Shown here one piece after another: positions 36,363 to 48,007 of a DNA stretch of 64,000 nucleotides. The notes under the pieces were generated by a model that made no database searches, was not told the DNA's origin, and worked only from the letters and a program-made list of their open reading frames with translations. The position numbers and the translations under genes are program-made. This stretch comes from Cryptomeria japonica. Lineage: Eukaryota > Streptophyta > Pinopsida > Cupressales > Cupressaceae. Each line of letters begins with the position of its first letter. Within the stretch, counting starts at the first letter, position 1. The stretch is from positions 696,764,083-696,828,082 of the forward strand of contig NC_081412.1 of assembly GCF_030272615.1 (NCBI RefSeq). The letters are read 5' to 3'.

Positions 36363-37034
36363 AGGTTCCTTGTCAAATTCATTTGATTTGTTCCGAATAT
36401 ATAATCATACATGATGAAGAAATGTTCGATGAGATATGAAGAGTTGACGATTGATGTATAAAAATTTATTTCTTTTGGCAAGTTTCGAAGAACTTGGTTG
36501 CTATTTCTTCAACTTAGTGCTATGATAAATATTCTTTCTTCTCAGAATATGAGGATTAGTCATGCACAAGCGATCAATGGTTTCCTTTGAGTTTTTTTGG
36601 ATTCAATTTATCTTGTTTTGGAAACTTAAGTTTTACTTTATCAAAGTGAAGGTTTAGATGCCCCCTCACAACAAAGTGCGTCAAATGATATGGAATAAAG
36701 CTTTCCCGATATGGAAACTCGATTTGACAACTTAGAGTTTTAAACAAGTGTGTTTTGGGATAAAAATCCGTGTGATAAAAAGGACCTATTTGCCACTTGT
36801 GATGATGTTTCCCAATTTTGATAGGATAGATATATTTATCGTGCGACCAGTTTTAGATTTTGGACAACTTTTGTTTGATGAGAGACTTGCTTTGGAAATA
36901 GTTTTCGATACTCTGTTTTTGGTTTTCTGATTTGACGAAGTTCAGGCTGATGAAAGGAGGTTTCCGAAAATGTTTTCAAAATTTTCCAATTCGACCTCTA
37001 TTTTGCCCCCTATTTTCGTGGTTTTGACCACGCA

Positions 37035-37480
37035 TTGAAACAAAGATGCTATGCGCTACAGAAAGTTCTCAAAGCGCTAAGGAAAAGACCCCATGCGCTA
37101 TGCTACCCCCTTCTACACGCTAATCAGTTTCACTAGTTAAATTTGTTTCAGTTTTGGTTTCAAAAGATCACGTGCTAATATGAGTCGTTGACGCACTACT
37201 ATTTATACTCTATGCGCTAAAGGTTGACTTCCATGCGCTAAGCTGATGCTTCCATGCGCTAAACTATTTATACTCTATGTGCTAAAGGTTGACTTCCATG
37301 CGCTAAGCTGATGCTTCCATGCGCTAAACTATTTTTAGAACGCGCTAACTGCTACTGCTGATTTTAGATTCTGGTGAAGAGCTGTTGTTAAGACTTTACG
37401 TGCTAAAGATAGGTTTGATGCACTAAAGTATGATCACCACGTGCTAAGATGTTTCTCTTATGCGCTAAACTGCCCTAAAT
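37035..37480. repeat. TGCGCTA repeat block 1 of element 2
   Basis: About 18 cores such as ATGCGCTAA and ACGCGCTAA. A stretch of about 62 bp (37201-37262) containing three cores is duplicated in tandem at 37263-37330. Confidence 0.85.
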
Positions 37481-38026
37481 TGATTGTTTTCTGCAATTTT
37501 TGGAACTTTGTTTTGAGTTTTCAGCGATGATAGATGATTTTCTGAATTAATAAATGAAGACACAAAACCAAAGAAATAACCATTTTTGCTTAATCTAAAC
37601 AGTAAGTGTATGTTCTATGAGGATGTGTTCAAATCCTCAATGTTGCAACAGGTTTGGATACAATGAATACACTTCAAAAAGACTCTTTATTCAAGGGTCA
37701 TAAGTAATACCATAGCCCACTAGTCTTGCTACTCCGTCAGCTCAAACAACCGTGTCACCCCCTAGAGGGCGCTCATTTTTTTGCCTTTTGCCAGAAATTA
37801 ACCCAAAGTGAATTGCTTCACAATTGAGTAGTTATCTTGGGAGATATATGGTGAGTGATCTTGGGGGCGGATTCTTCCCCACCCTTGCACTATGATATTA
37901 CAAATGTTTGGTTATTGACTCGGTTCAAAGTTTCTATGTTAAGGTTCGTAATCAAGCTTCTTGTTCGACTGTCAGTGATAAACTCCCTTCAGAGGCTTCC
38001 CAACCTTTAGAACAAAGGCTTTATGT

Positions 38027-39730
38027 TGTAGCGTCGTAAATTGTACGCACTTGCTAGGGTGGTACAATTTCACACCTAGTTTAGCACCCACCTTGGCGCA
38101 TTTTGCATTTTGCATTGCATTTCCTCTTTAGCACTTAATTAATCAAATTAATTAGGTCTAAGGCTCTATTTTATCATCTTCCATATCATAAAGTTGGGCC
38201 CTTTTCATTAAAGTGTGCCCCTTTCATTTTATTCCTCTAATACATCATTTAATCTAAAACCCTAATTAGGTCCTATTTTGAACTTGGGGGCTTGATTTCA
38301 GGGGTCAAAACATCTCGAAATCACCTATAACTTCAGGATTCTCTCTAAAATCATCATATCCGACGACCCTGAAAATTTGGTGAAAAGTTGTCGGGACCAT
38401 GGCGCTCGGAGTGCACATGGTCCCGGACATTTTTCCTGAAATTTTAGGAGCACAATCCAATCATAAAATAAAACTTAACCCCAAGAAATTGGCGGGAGAT
38501 TCAATCTCTAAGTCGGCCTAAAGTTGGAATTAAGACCTAGGGTTTCATACATAAGAGCTCTCTTTCTTCATTAGAAAGGATGGGAATTTTTGGTTTCAAG
38601 GGCCTTCTATGCAGTGAAAGAGCAGATCTTTGAAGACTTCAACAACCTTCAACATCCATCCATCAAGCATTCATCAATTTCATTCATCCATTTAGGGCTT
38701 TGAAGACATTGAAGAGCAATAGGGGATCACCGACTGAAGATTGGCTTGTACCCCTCCCTTGGGGTTGGGTATGATTTCATGTTGTTTTCATGTCTTTGCA
38801 TAAGCCTCATTATATCACTTGTATTCATGCTTTAGATCTCTTTACATCTTGATTTGGAGCATTTACATTATCATTTGCAAGAAATTAGGGTTTACTTTCT
38901 AGGTTGCTCTAGTTTGCTTACTTGTATTTTAGGATCTTGCACACACACAAGGTCTGCACACACACTACTTTTACAATACAACTTGGCTATTTGTGGAGGT
39001 GGAAATCACCAAAGCAGGGGTTTGACTAAGGCAAAACCCTATATAGCCACCCACCATACCTTTTCAGATATAAGTGCAAGTTTCGAGATTCGAACGACAT
39101 CGCAAGTTGCAGATCCGATGGAAGCAGACTGAGACAAAACTTCACACCAAATTGTAGAGAAAAAGACCAGGACAGGGGCGTGGGGCACCCTGGTCCTGCT
39201 AGGACAGGGCCGCTGGGTGCCCTGGTCCCTAGGACAGGGGCGCTGGGCACCCTGGTCCCTGGAACAAGGGCACTGGGCGCCCTGGTCCTTCTGTCAGACA
39301 GCAAGTTTCAGCATTTTTGACAGCTTTTCAGGTTGCAAAACAGCAGTTTCAGGAGCAGTTTTAGGGGCAGAATCAGGACAGTGGTGCCCACGCCCCCATC
39401 CTGAACATTTTCACTCAGATTTTAATACCAGGTACGCATTTACATTCTTTTCTTGTCCTTGTGTTTATAGCTTTCCATTGTTTAAGTTCAATTCTGCAAT
39501 CTTGTTATTAGTTCATACTTGCACTCTAGGGCTAGTAGTTGAACTTGCATCATTTTATCCATCATTTGCAACAAAGGAATAGAAATCCTAATAGGTAGCC
39601 CATGGCTCTCTCTTCCACAAAAAGAAGTAGCCAATTGTGTGATACCTCTAGGCTCTTTCGTATTCCACAAGTGTGTGATTGAAAGTGAGATTAGGGCATG
39701 TTTTCTTAGTGTCACTTTTTCCCCCACACA
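38027..39730 (+). repeat. 5' LTR of element 3 (1704 bp)
   Basis: Starts TGTAGCGTCG, ends CCCCCACACA. Differs from the 3' LTR at a few percent of sites by eye and by a minisatellite of four units (39165-39293) that is nearly absent from the 3' LTR. Confidence 0.93.
39165..39293. repeat. 31-bp GC-rich minisatellite in the 5' LTR of element 3
   Basis: Four units of the form AGGACAGGGGCGCTGGG followed by CACCCTGGTCCCT. The 3' LTR has only about one and a half units (46243-46285). Explains the 87-bp length difference between the LTRs. Confidence 0.85.
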
Positions 39731-39732
39731 TT

Positions 39733-39750
39733 TTGGTGAACCCGATGTGA
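39733..39750 (+). promoter_or_regulatory. Primer binding site of element 3
   Basis: TGGTGAACCCGATGTG starts three bases after the LTR. It differs from the primer site of elements 1 and 2. The tRNA was not identified. Confidence 0.7.
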
Positions 39751-40073
39751 ATTCCAATCTTCTCTAATTCTGATTTATGTGTTCAAATTTGAGTGTTTAT
39801 GCTATTTCAAATTCAAATTTGCATTTACAAGTTTTAATTTCTTGCAAGATTCAAAAATTTAGAGGAAATTTTTGCTAAAACCCTAATTTTTCAATTCAAA
39901 GTTGAACTTGTGGATAGCTTAATTGGGATCAATAATTTCAAATCTGATTTAGGAACTCATTTGAATCATAAATTTCATTTTCTAAATCTACATTCTAAGT
40001 GCTTGCATTGGTTAAATTAAACATTTCCTTCTATTTTGCATATGTTATCATTTGAAAGAGGAAAATTGTTGTC

Positions 40074-41945
40074 ATGATGCATTCATTTCATAGATGTGAT
40101 AATGGGTTAGCTTCCCTTGTTTCAATTTTTCCTTCTCCTAAAGAACCTCCCCCCATCTATAACAACATTTTAGTGCCTAAAAGAGTTGCTACCAATCCCT
40201 TTGAGACTCTCCCATGCTCTAAGGATGAAGACTTTAAGAGTGATCTTGACAATTCTCCTAAAATGTGCCCTTCCTATTTATCTATCCTAGAGGAAGAGAA
40301 TGATATCATAAACACCTTTCTTAATGTTACTTCACCTTCCCTACATGATGCCTCTCTAAGTGAAAAGGTATTGATGGACATTGACTTATTTTCTCCTAAA
40401 GTTGGTCCTTCCAATGGGGGCATGTTAGTGCAACAAGAGGTTATGAACACTTCTTTCAAAGATCTCCTTCCTAAGCATGAATCTTTGGAGAAATATGTTC
40501 ATGTTCCTCCTAAAAAACACTCCCTTCATGAGGATCCTTTTGTGCAAGAAGATGACATTATCCCTACATTTCCTAGTGATGGCATTTCCTTTTCCAACAA
40601 AATTCCCACTAGAGATGATGAATTAATGATAAATGCTTACCCTTCTCCTAAACTTTGTCTTACCCATAAGCATCCCTTAGAGAAAGAAGATGAAATAATA
40701 AGCAATTTCCTTAATTCTCTCTCCCCTAAAGATCATATTGAACATATTTTGAGGAAAGAGGATGAGTTTAACACATCTATTGATCCTCTCCCTCCTAAGG
40801 ATGAGGAATTAATAAACAATGTTATCTCCTCTCCCGAAATTGACAATACTTCAAACATTCCTTTCAACAACCTCACTATTTGGGATGAACCATTAGAAGA
40901 AGGTATAGATTATTCTCTACCCCTAGCCAAAGGGGATGAAATCAAGATTGAAAACTCCCTTGATAGTTTCTCACCTTCCTTGAATCTCAATTATTCTCCC
41001 TCTCCTCAACTTGGTTCTACTCGTAAGGATACCCTAGTTCAAAGCAAGGTGGTTAACATCTCTTTCAAAGGTCTCCCTCTCAAAAGTGAGACTTTAGAGA
41101 GTAATGTTGATCCTTCTCCTAGAGAGTTTATTCCCCATGTAGATCCTTTGATGATAGAGGATGATATGACCTTTCCTAGTATTACTTTTCCTACTGGAAC
41201 ATCAATGCCTACCCCTTGTCTCTCTCCTAAAATTGATTTAATCTGTGATGAGATTTTAGTGCAAGAGAAGACTATCAATAATTCTTCCAACACTTTTGTT
41301 CATTCCTCTAAACCATTCTCAATCAATTTGATACATGTGAATGAAACACCTAACAAACCTCTCTTCACTGTCCAAGGTGCCTATCCTTTTCAAAATTCTC
41401 AACCATTAAATAAGCCTATCTTAGTGGTCCAAGGTGGTTATGCTAATGATTCTTTTTGCACTCCTAAGAAACCTATTATTACTATGCAAGGAGGTTATTC
41501 TACTAAGAGCCCTTATGAGTATGCTAAGCAACTGACTAGAGAGAGTTATCATGCAGTTGCCCATACTTATAATACTAGAAATAATAGGCAGCCTAATCTT
41601 CCTCCTGTTACTCCAGTGTCTCTTCCTAATCCTCAACGTATTCTTCCTCAAGCTCCTCGTATTTCACAAGTTCTTGGTAAGGAATATGATCTCATAGAAC
41701 AACTTAAAGCTACCCCTGCTAAGATATCCCTTTGGGATTTGATCCAAACCTCTTCCGCTCATCATGGAATGTTACAAGATGCCTTGAAAGATTTGAATGT
41801 TCCTCCACCTAATACATCTAGTAATATAGTGTCTTTGGTTAACTCTGTGATGAATCCTAAAGCTCAAATTGTGTTTACTCAAGATGAGTTGCCTACTAGT
41901 GAAATTCAACATCAATATGATCCCTTGATGATGTGGTTATCATAA
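40074..41945 (+). CDS. Element 3 large acidic ORF (gag-position protein)
   Basis: A 623-residue frame from ATG at 40074. It is unlike standard gag: most of it is Ser/Pro/Asp/Glu-rich with internally repeated blocks (for example LVQQEVMNTSFKDLLPK and LVQSKVVNISFKGLPLK, each followed by a DP-x2-x-ED segment). Residues about 426-472 hold three copies of a K-P-x3-x-V/M-Q-G-G/A-Y motif. From about 537 the sequence YDLIEQLKATPAKISLWDLI matches the conserved helical block before the protease in elements 1 and 2. No zinc knuckle was seen. The frame ends at a TAA that results from a frame change; the protease part continues in the next frame. A product that aids packaging in trans is possible but not shown. 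Confidence 0.75.
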   Translation: MMHSFHRCDNGLASLVSIFPSPKEPPPIYNNILVPKRVATNPFETLPCSKDEDFKSDLDNSPKMCPSYLSILEEENDIINTFLNVTSPSLHDASLSEKVLMDIDLFSPKVGPSNGGMLVQQEVMNTSFKDLLPKHESLEKYVHVPPKKHSLHEDPFVQEDDIIPTFPSDGISFSNKIPTRDDELMINAYPSPKLCLTHKHPLEKEDEIISNFLNSLSPKDHIEHILRKEDEFNTSIDPLPPKDEELINNVISSPEIDNTSNIPFNNLTIWDEPLEEGIDYSLPLAKGDEIKIENSLDSFSPSLNLNYSPSPQLGSTRKDTLVQSKVVNISFKGLPLKSETLESNVDPSPREFIPHVDPLMIEDDMTFPSITFPTGTSMPTPCLSPKIDLICDEILVQEKTINNSSNTFVHSSKPFSINLIHVNETPNKPLFTVQGAYPFQNSQPLNKPILVVQGGYANDSFCTPKKPIITMQGGYSTKSPYEYAKQLTRESYHAVAHTYNTRNNRQPNLPPVTPVSLPNPQRILPQAPRISQVLGKEYDLIEQLKATPAKISLWDLIQTSSAHHGMLQDALKDLNVPPPNTSSNIVSLVNSVMNPKAQIVFTQDELPTSEIQHQYDPLMMWLS

Positions 41946-41965
41946 ATGACACTGCTATAAGATGA

Positions 41966-43267
41966 ACACTGGTAGATAATGGTTCTAGCCTTAATGTGTG
42001 TAGCATTAACCTATTGCATAAGATGAATGTGGATACATCCCTTATTGAGCCTGACTCTCATCCCATTCGAGGCTTTGATAATGTGGCTAAGTCTTCATTA
42101 GGTATTATCACCTTACCCATCACAGTGGGACCTATTACTTTGCCTACTCCTATCCATGTTATGTCGGGAAATCTAACATACAACTTGTTATTAGGGAGAC
42201 CTTGGATTCACAGTATGCAAGCTGTCCCCTCTACATTGCATAGACAAGTTAAATTTATTTATAATAATAAGACATATACCTTGATAGGTGATACTAATTT
42301 TCAAGCTTGTTTGCAAACATCTACTTCCAAAGGGAGTTCTTCTAAGCTTTCCTCTTCTAGTGATGACTCGTTAAACAAGATACCTATGGATGAATCATTA
42401 CCCTCTGATAATCAAAATTTTTTGGATGAGTCTGAAGTTCCTGAAGAAGATTCTTCTCAACTTGAATCTACACATGAAAAGGCTTTTGATCCTGAGAAGG
42501 TTCTCGCAGAAGACGATTGGGGATCTCTTGATTTTAATCCCACCTTTGTAGGTGAGTATAGGGTTCCTCCTAGAGAGCTTAAAGTTAAAAAGAAGGAAGA
42601 AACTAGAGATCAATCAGTCTTACCTGAACCTATGAGCAATAATTTTGTGGCCACTTCTCAAACTTCTTCTCCTCACACCTATAATTCTGAAGAATTTGAT
42701 TCTTTGTCTTATGAAAAACCACCTTTTCTTTCTGAAATGGCTAATCGTTATGGTCGTAGTTTTCATATTTTGGCTAAGAGTGGCTATATTGGAAATGGTT
42801 GTGGCACAAATGAACAAGGAATTAAAGTTCCTTTAGAACATAACATGCATGAATATTCATTTGGACTTGGATATAATCTTTCTAAGCGCACCAAAGCATC
42901 TAAAAGACCATCTCTCAATGTGAATGCTATATTTAGTAGTGATGATGATCTCACTTCAACTAAATCGTTTTCTACTTCTATCAACTCTCATTCCCCTCAT
43001 AAGGAAATCTTGGCGATGAACAAATCTCTTTATGAATCCCCTCAAATTTCTAAATCTACTTATGAATCTTTATCTCCTATTCATCATAAAGTCCTTTCCT
43101 CCAGGGATAAGGATCTAATAGATTACACTCATCCCTCTTCTACGATGTCTTGTGACTTTTCTTCTTCAATTTTTATCATTTTATACATGTTTTTGATCTC
43201 ACTTATAGTTGAGAATTTAGCATGTCATATTCAAATACCTCATTCAATCTATCATGTCTTTAAATAA
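41966..43267 (+). pseudogene. Element 3 protease-like and G-patch-like region
   Basis: Open from just after a TGA at 41963. The start has the aspartic protease motif D-N-G-S-S (41975-41989), then LLGRPWIHSMQAVPSTLH at about 42187-42240, as in elements 1 and 2. Near 42737-42890 a G-patch-like stretch (RYGRSFHILAKSGYIGNG, then GLGYNLSKR) follows in the same order as in the autonomous elements. The C-terminus ends in a hydrophobic segment (FIILYMFLISLIV) of unclear meaning. A frame change and the TGA separate it from the upstream ORF, so the current copy cannot make one polyprotein. Confidence 0.75.
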
Positions 43268-44217
43268 CATTAATGGCTATTATGTTGCTCATCATTATGT
43301 GACATTGGTAGCTCATTTACTGGGGGCTCATTGTCATTTATGATGGTACAATTTCAAGTGCAATCATATTTTTGAAGCAACATAATAGCCTAATTTTTCT
43401 ATGTTATCTCTTGTTCCTATGAGGTAATAGTGTGGAAATATTGATCATCTTTGCTTTAGAATTCTCTTTTCCTAGATATGGGAGAAGATGTGTATTCTCT
43501 TTCTTATCCTACCCACTTCTTGTGAGGAGCATTTTACATACACTAATGTCTTGCTTGCATGAACTCATGTGAGTATGTAGTACATTTTGTTTATGTCTAA
43601 ATCTCTCCCTAGAAGATTGTGTAAGTCCTTCTCATTGTCCTTATCCTTGGGAGGCAATGATCTTTTCTTATTTTTTTTCTAAGGATCCACTTTTTCCTAT
43701 TTCGTGGATGGTGTGAACTTTATTACTTGATGTTATTCCTTGTATGCATTTGTTGTTGTTTGTTCAAGGATTCTCTCTTACAAGAGGTGTAAGTCCTTGA
43801 CTACAACCTCTTTTGCACTTGGTAAAATACATCCATAATGAATTCACTCTTCCAATTGGGTTAAAAAGAGCGTCATCCTTCATTATGAATCACTTTCACC
43901 TCGCAAAAGAAGGAAGTATTGCATTCTTATTCTCTTCTTTGTCTTATTCTAGAAGAGGTTATATTTGTCTAAGACAATTCCTCTCAGGGATAGGTGTCTT
44001 TTGTACAAAGATCTCTTCTCCTCTAAGGATCTCCTTTACACATACTACAAGATATCCCTTTTCAACTATCTTATCCTTGCTTAAAGAGTGCAAAACTCTC
44101 TTGCTTGGATCTATGACATTGTTGCATTTTTTGGGGTATCTTCTTTTGTGATGAAGGTAGGTATCCTTGTTCTACTTTGCTTATGACATAAACATTACAC
44201 TTTTTGAGCAATGGGTC

Positions 44218-44324
44218 ATTCTCGGAACCAGAGCACAGACTCTTAGAGCGAGATGTCTCCATTTTTCTTTTATGCAAGGTGATTATTCTCGGAACCAGAG
44301 CACAGACTCTTAGAGCGAGATGTC
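44218..44324. repeat. Direct repeat pair, 40 bp
   Basis: ATTCTCGGAACCAGAGCACA and the next 20 bases occur identically at 44218-44257 and 44285-44324, 67 bp apart. Confidence 0.95.
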
Positions 44325-44468
44325 ACACTTTTGTACTATACATATAAAGGTTGTAGCATACTCGGGCATAGACTCCTATGAGGTTCTTCTAACCTCCCTT
44401 ACACACACATGCATGAGGTTGAGTGGAACTAGTGGCATAAGGCTAGACTTTCTCACTCTCCTCCCTTA

Positions 44469-44548
44469 CATGGATCACCTAGACAGATTCTAGGGGCTAG
44501 TTTTCCATGTCCTTTTTCCCATGGATCACCTAGACAAGATCTAGGGGC
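44469..44548. repeat. Direct repeat pair with CCTAGA..TCTAGG palindrome
   Basis: CATGGATCACCTAGACA-type units at 44469-44497 and 44520-44548, 51 bp apart; each can fold on its CCTAGA/TCTAGG halves. Confidence 0.85.
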
Positions 44549-45089
44549 GAGAAGTCCATGTTTTCTCTCTCACTATTCTTCTCATGGATCACCAATGTGT
44601 GTATTCATGCTTTTTTCCTTTCTTTTCTTCTCTTTGCATTTTGTTTCCATTTACATCCTTCATCTTGTGTTAGAGAACTCTCAAATCCTCACACTCTTTG
44701 CTGTGTTGGAATTGAGATTTGGTCCTCTTTCTTACCAAATGATTCTCCATTAATTTTTGATCTCATATCAAATCTTCTTGTGAGCATTTGTCATCAATAT
44801 TCTTTAACAATTCGAAGTGGTAAACGTGATACCCTGTTTCAACTCACTAAAATTAGCAAGCCGAAATAGGGGGGGACATATAGCTACCCTCAAATTTTCA
44901 TCACCTTCCTTAGTAAGCATTAGGTGATTTTGTGATCTAATGTGTGTTTTGTAGGGTGCGGTTCCTAACTGTGTACTGCAGATATCGCTGGGGGCTTCGT
45001 CTGACGACTTATGGATATATCCTTTTTCAAATAATGTTTACTTTTCTGTACTTTAGCTTGCATATGCACGTAGTGTTCATATGACCGCT

Positions 45090-45104
45090 AAAGTGGGGGC
45101 TAAA
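45090..45104 (+). promoter_or_regulatory. Polypurine tract of element 3
   Basis: AAAGTGGGGGCTAAA directly before the 3' LTR; fixes the plus orientation of the element. Confidence 0.85.
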
Positions 45105-46721
45105 TGTAGCATCGTAAATTGTACGCACTTGCTAGGGTGGTACAATTTCACACCTAGTTTAGCACCCGCCTTGGCGCATTTTGCATTTTGCATTGCATTT
45201 CTCCTTTAGCACTTAATTAATCAAATTAATTAGGTCTAAGGTTCTATTTTATCATCTTCCATATCATAAAGTTGGGCCCTTTTCATTAAAGTGTGCCCCT
45301 TTCATTTTATTCCTCTAATATATCATTTAATCTAAAACCCTAATTAGGTCCTATTTTGAACTTGGGGGCTTGATTTTGGGGGTCAAAACATCTCGAAATC
45401 ACCTATAACTTCGGGATTCTCTCTAAATTCATCATATCCGACGGCCTTGAAAATTTGGTGAAAAGTTGTCAGGACCATGGCGCCCGGAGTGCACATGGTC
45501 CCGGACATTTTTCCGGAAATTTTAGGAGCACAATCCAATCATAAAATAAAACTTAACCCCAAGAAATTGGTGGGAGATTCAATCTCTAAGTCGGCCTAAA
45601 GTTGGAATTAAGACCTAGGGTTTCATACATAAGAGCTCTCTTTCTTCATTAGAAAGGATGGGAATTTTTGGTTTCAAGGGCCTTCTATGCAGTGAAAGAG
45701 CAGATCTTTGAAGACTTCAACAACCTTCAACATCCATCCATCAAGCATTCATCAATTTCATTCATCCATTTAGGGCTTTGAAGACATTGAAGAGCAATAG
45801 GGGATCACCGACTGAAGATTGGCTTGTACCCCTCCCTTGGGGTTGGGTATGATTTCATGTTGTTTTCATGTCTTTGCATAAACCTCATTATATCACTTGT
45901 ATTCATGCTTTAGATCTCTTTACATCTTGATTTGGAGCATTTACATTATCATTTGCAAGCAATTAGGGTTTACTTTCTAGGTTGCTCTAGTTTGCTTACT
46001 TGCAATTTAGGATCTTGCACACACACAAGGTCTGCACACACACTACTTTTACAATACAACTTGGCTATTCGTGGAGGTGGAAATCACCAAAGCAGGGGTT
46101 TGACTAAGGCAAAACCCTATATAGCTGCCCACCATACCTTTTCAGATATAAGTGCAGGTTTTGGGATTCGGATGACGCCGCAAGTTGCAGATCCGACGGA
46201 AGTAGACTGAGACAAAAATTCACACCAAATTGCAGAGAAAAAGACCAGGACAGGGGCATGGGGCGCTGGGTGCCCTGGTCCTTCAGTCAGACAGCAAGTT
46301 TCAGCTTTTTTGACAGCTTTTCAGGTTGCAAAACAGCAGTTTCAGGAGCAGTTTCAGGGGCAGAATCAGGATAGTGGTGCCCACGCCCCCGTCCCGAACA
46401 TTTTCACTCAGATTTTAACACCAGGTATGCATTTACATTCTTGTCTTGTCCTTGTGTTTATAGCTTTCCATTGTTTAAGTTCAATTCTTCAATCTTGTTA
46501 TTAGTTCATACTTGCACTCTAGGGCTAGTAGTTGAACTTGCATCATTTTATCCATCATTTGCAACAAAGGAATAGAAATCCTAATAGGTAGCTCGTGGCT
46601 CTCTTCCACAAAAAGAAGTAGCCAATTGTGTGATACCTCTAGGCTCTTTCGTATTCCACAAGTGTGTGATTGAAAGTGAGATTAGGGCATGTTTTCTTAG
46701 TGTCACTTTTTCCCCCACACA
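45105..46721 (+). repeat. 3' LTR of element 3 (1617 bp)
   Basis: Starts TGTAGCATCG and ends CCCCCACACA, followed by target duplication TATGT. Confidence 0.93.
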
Positions 46722-46726
46722 TATGT

Positions 46727-47983
46727 ATCTCAAGGATACTGGGGGAAGGCTAATCGCTGCACACAACCTTTGAAAATGACTTTTGTCGCTTTCCACATTT
46801 GATTATAGTGGGTTGGAACACTTGGCTTCAAAGTCATTTCCCACTAAGGTCGTTCCCTTCACACCGGCCAAAAAATGGCTTTAAGAGTTTTTCAACCCCT
46901 CGGGAAGGCAAGCCTATTAAAGGATTTAAATGCAATAAACACTGAAAGCGTAAGAGTGGTCTGGATTTTTGATCAACCAGTTAAGGGGAGAGCATATTCC
47001 TTCCACTTTCGTAGCAAAGCAAACACGTGTTCTTTTTAACTCTTCATTGCAATGATTTGTTAATATCTATATGGAGATGTTGCTCCACAAAAATATGATG
47101 TTTATTTTATCCCTCCAAAGCAATGATTTTCTAATCTGAAAAGAAGAACTTGGTCAACAAAATGAACATGATGCTTTGTCAACAAAAGAAATTGATAAAA
47201 GGGGAAGGACTTCCCTCTTTAGCTTGAAAACAAAAATTTGACAAATGTGGTTTCTTTTAGTTTGGAAAAAATTGAAGTTGATCCTTTTAAACACAAAAGG
47301 ATGGTGAGGTTGTTTTTAAAGGTTTTTGCAAAATGAAAGATTGTCTTGTTCTTTTTAATAACCCAAAAAGGAAAGTTTTTCTCCTAAGAAAGCAAGAAAG
47401 ATTTTTATTGTGGTTCTTTTTATGTACCCAATTGGAATGTGAGTTCAATTTTAAGAAAAATTAGAAGAGGTTCAAATTTTAACTAACTTATCTAAGTTAG
47501 TAAAAACCCTAAACTATCTTAATGATCCTAAAAATGGAGTTCCCATCTGCAAGAAAATTGTTAGAACCCTACAAAATAACAAGCAAAATCGTTAGATAAA
47601 TGTGGACTTCAACAAGTCTAATTTCGCACTCGGTTGCAACTTTTAGTTTTTGTTTCTATCCGTGATGCACTACATAACAAATTGTATGCGCTACAATATA
47701 ATTTGGATGCGTTATTGGATAGGCCTGACGCACTAAACTATGTTTCAAATGCGCTACTCTATTTTTCTCCCGTGTCGAGACCTAGAGGAAAAGATTAGTG
47801 GGGACGATGCGCTAAGGTAAAGACCACACACGCTAGAGAATAGACCCCACACGCTAAACAATGCACAGGATGCACTAAAAGATCCACCAAATGCGCTAAG
47901 GAATGTTCCCTATGCGCTAATTCCTGTTTCCCGCGTACCTACAAAAGTGTTTATTTTTGAAAACCGATTTGATTAATGGGGTA
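46727..47983 (-). other. Leader of element 2, part right of element 3
   Basis: Continues the leader core interrupted at 38026. Includes TGCGCTA repeat block 2 at about 47665-47930 with about ten cores. No coding sequence recognised. Confidence 0.7.
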
Positions 47984-48003
47984 GTGCCCCACGGTGGGCG
48001 CCA
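47984..48003 (-). promoter_or_regulatory. Primer binding site of element 2
   Basis: Minus strand TGGCGCCCACCGTGGGGC, four bases from the LTR, identical in its core to element 1. Confidence 0.87.
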
Positions 48004-48007
48004 GAAA

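Larger units (their letters stand above)
43268..45089 (+). other. Non-coding 3' region of element 3
   Basis: No coding signal for reverse transcriptase, RNase H or integrase in any frame. Contains two 40-bp direct repeats (44218-44257 and 44285-44324) and two 29-bp repeats with an internal palindrome (44469-44497 and 44520-44548). Confidence 0.7.
38027..46721 (+). mobile_element. Element 3: non-autonomous Tat-related LTR retrotransposon nested in element 2
   Basis: Two LTRs (38027-39730, 45105-46721) flank a 5.4-kb interior, with target duplication TATGT at 38022-38026 and 46722-46726. The insertion site is exactly the leader core of element 2: removing it restores the sequence seen uninterrupted in element 1 near 7213. 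The interior has a primer site, two adjoining coding stretches related to gag/protease/G-patch of Tat elements, a 1.8-kb non-coding tail and a polypurine tract. No reverse transcriptase, RNase H or integrase is present, so it must depend on another element. Confidence 0.93.
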
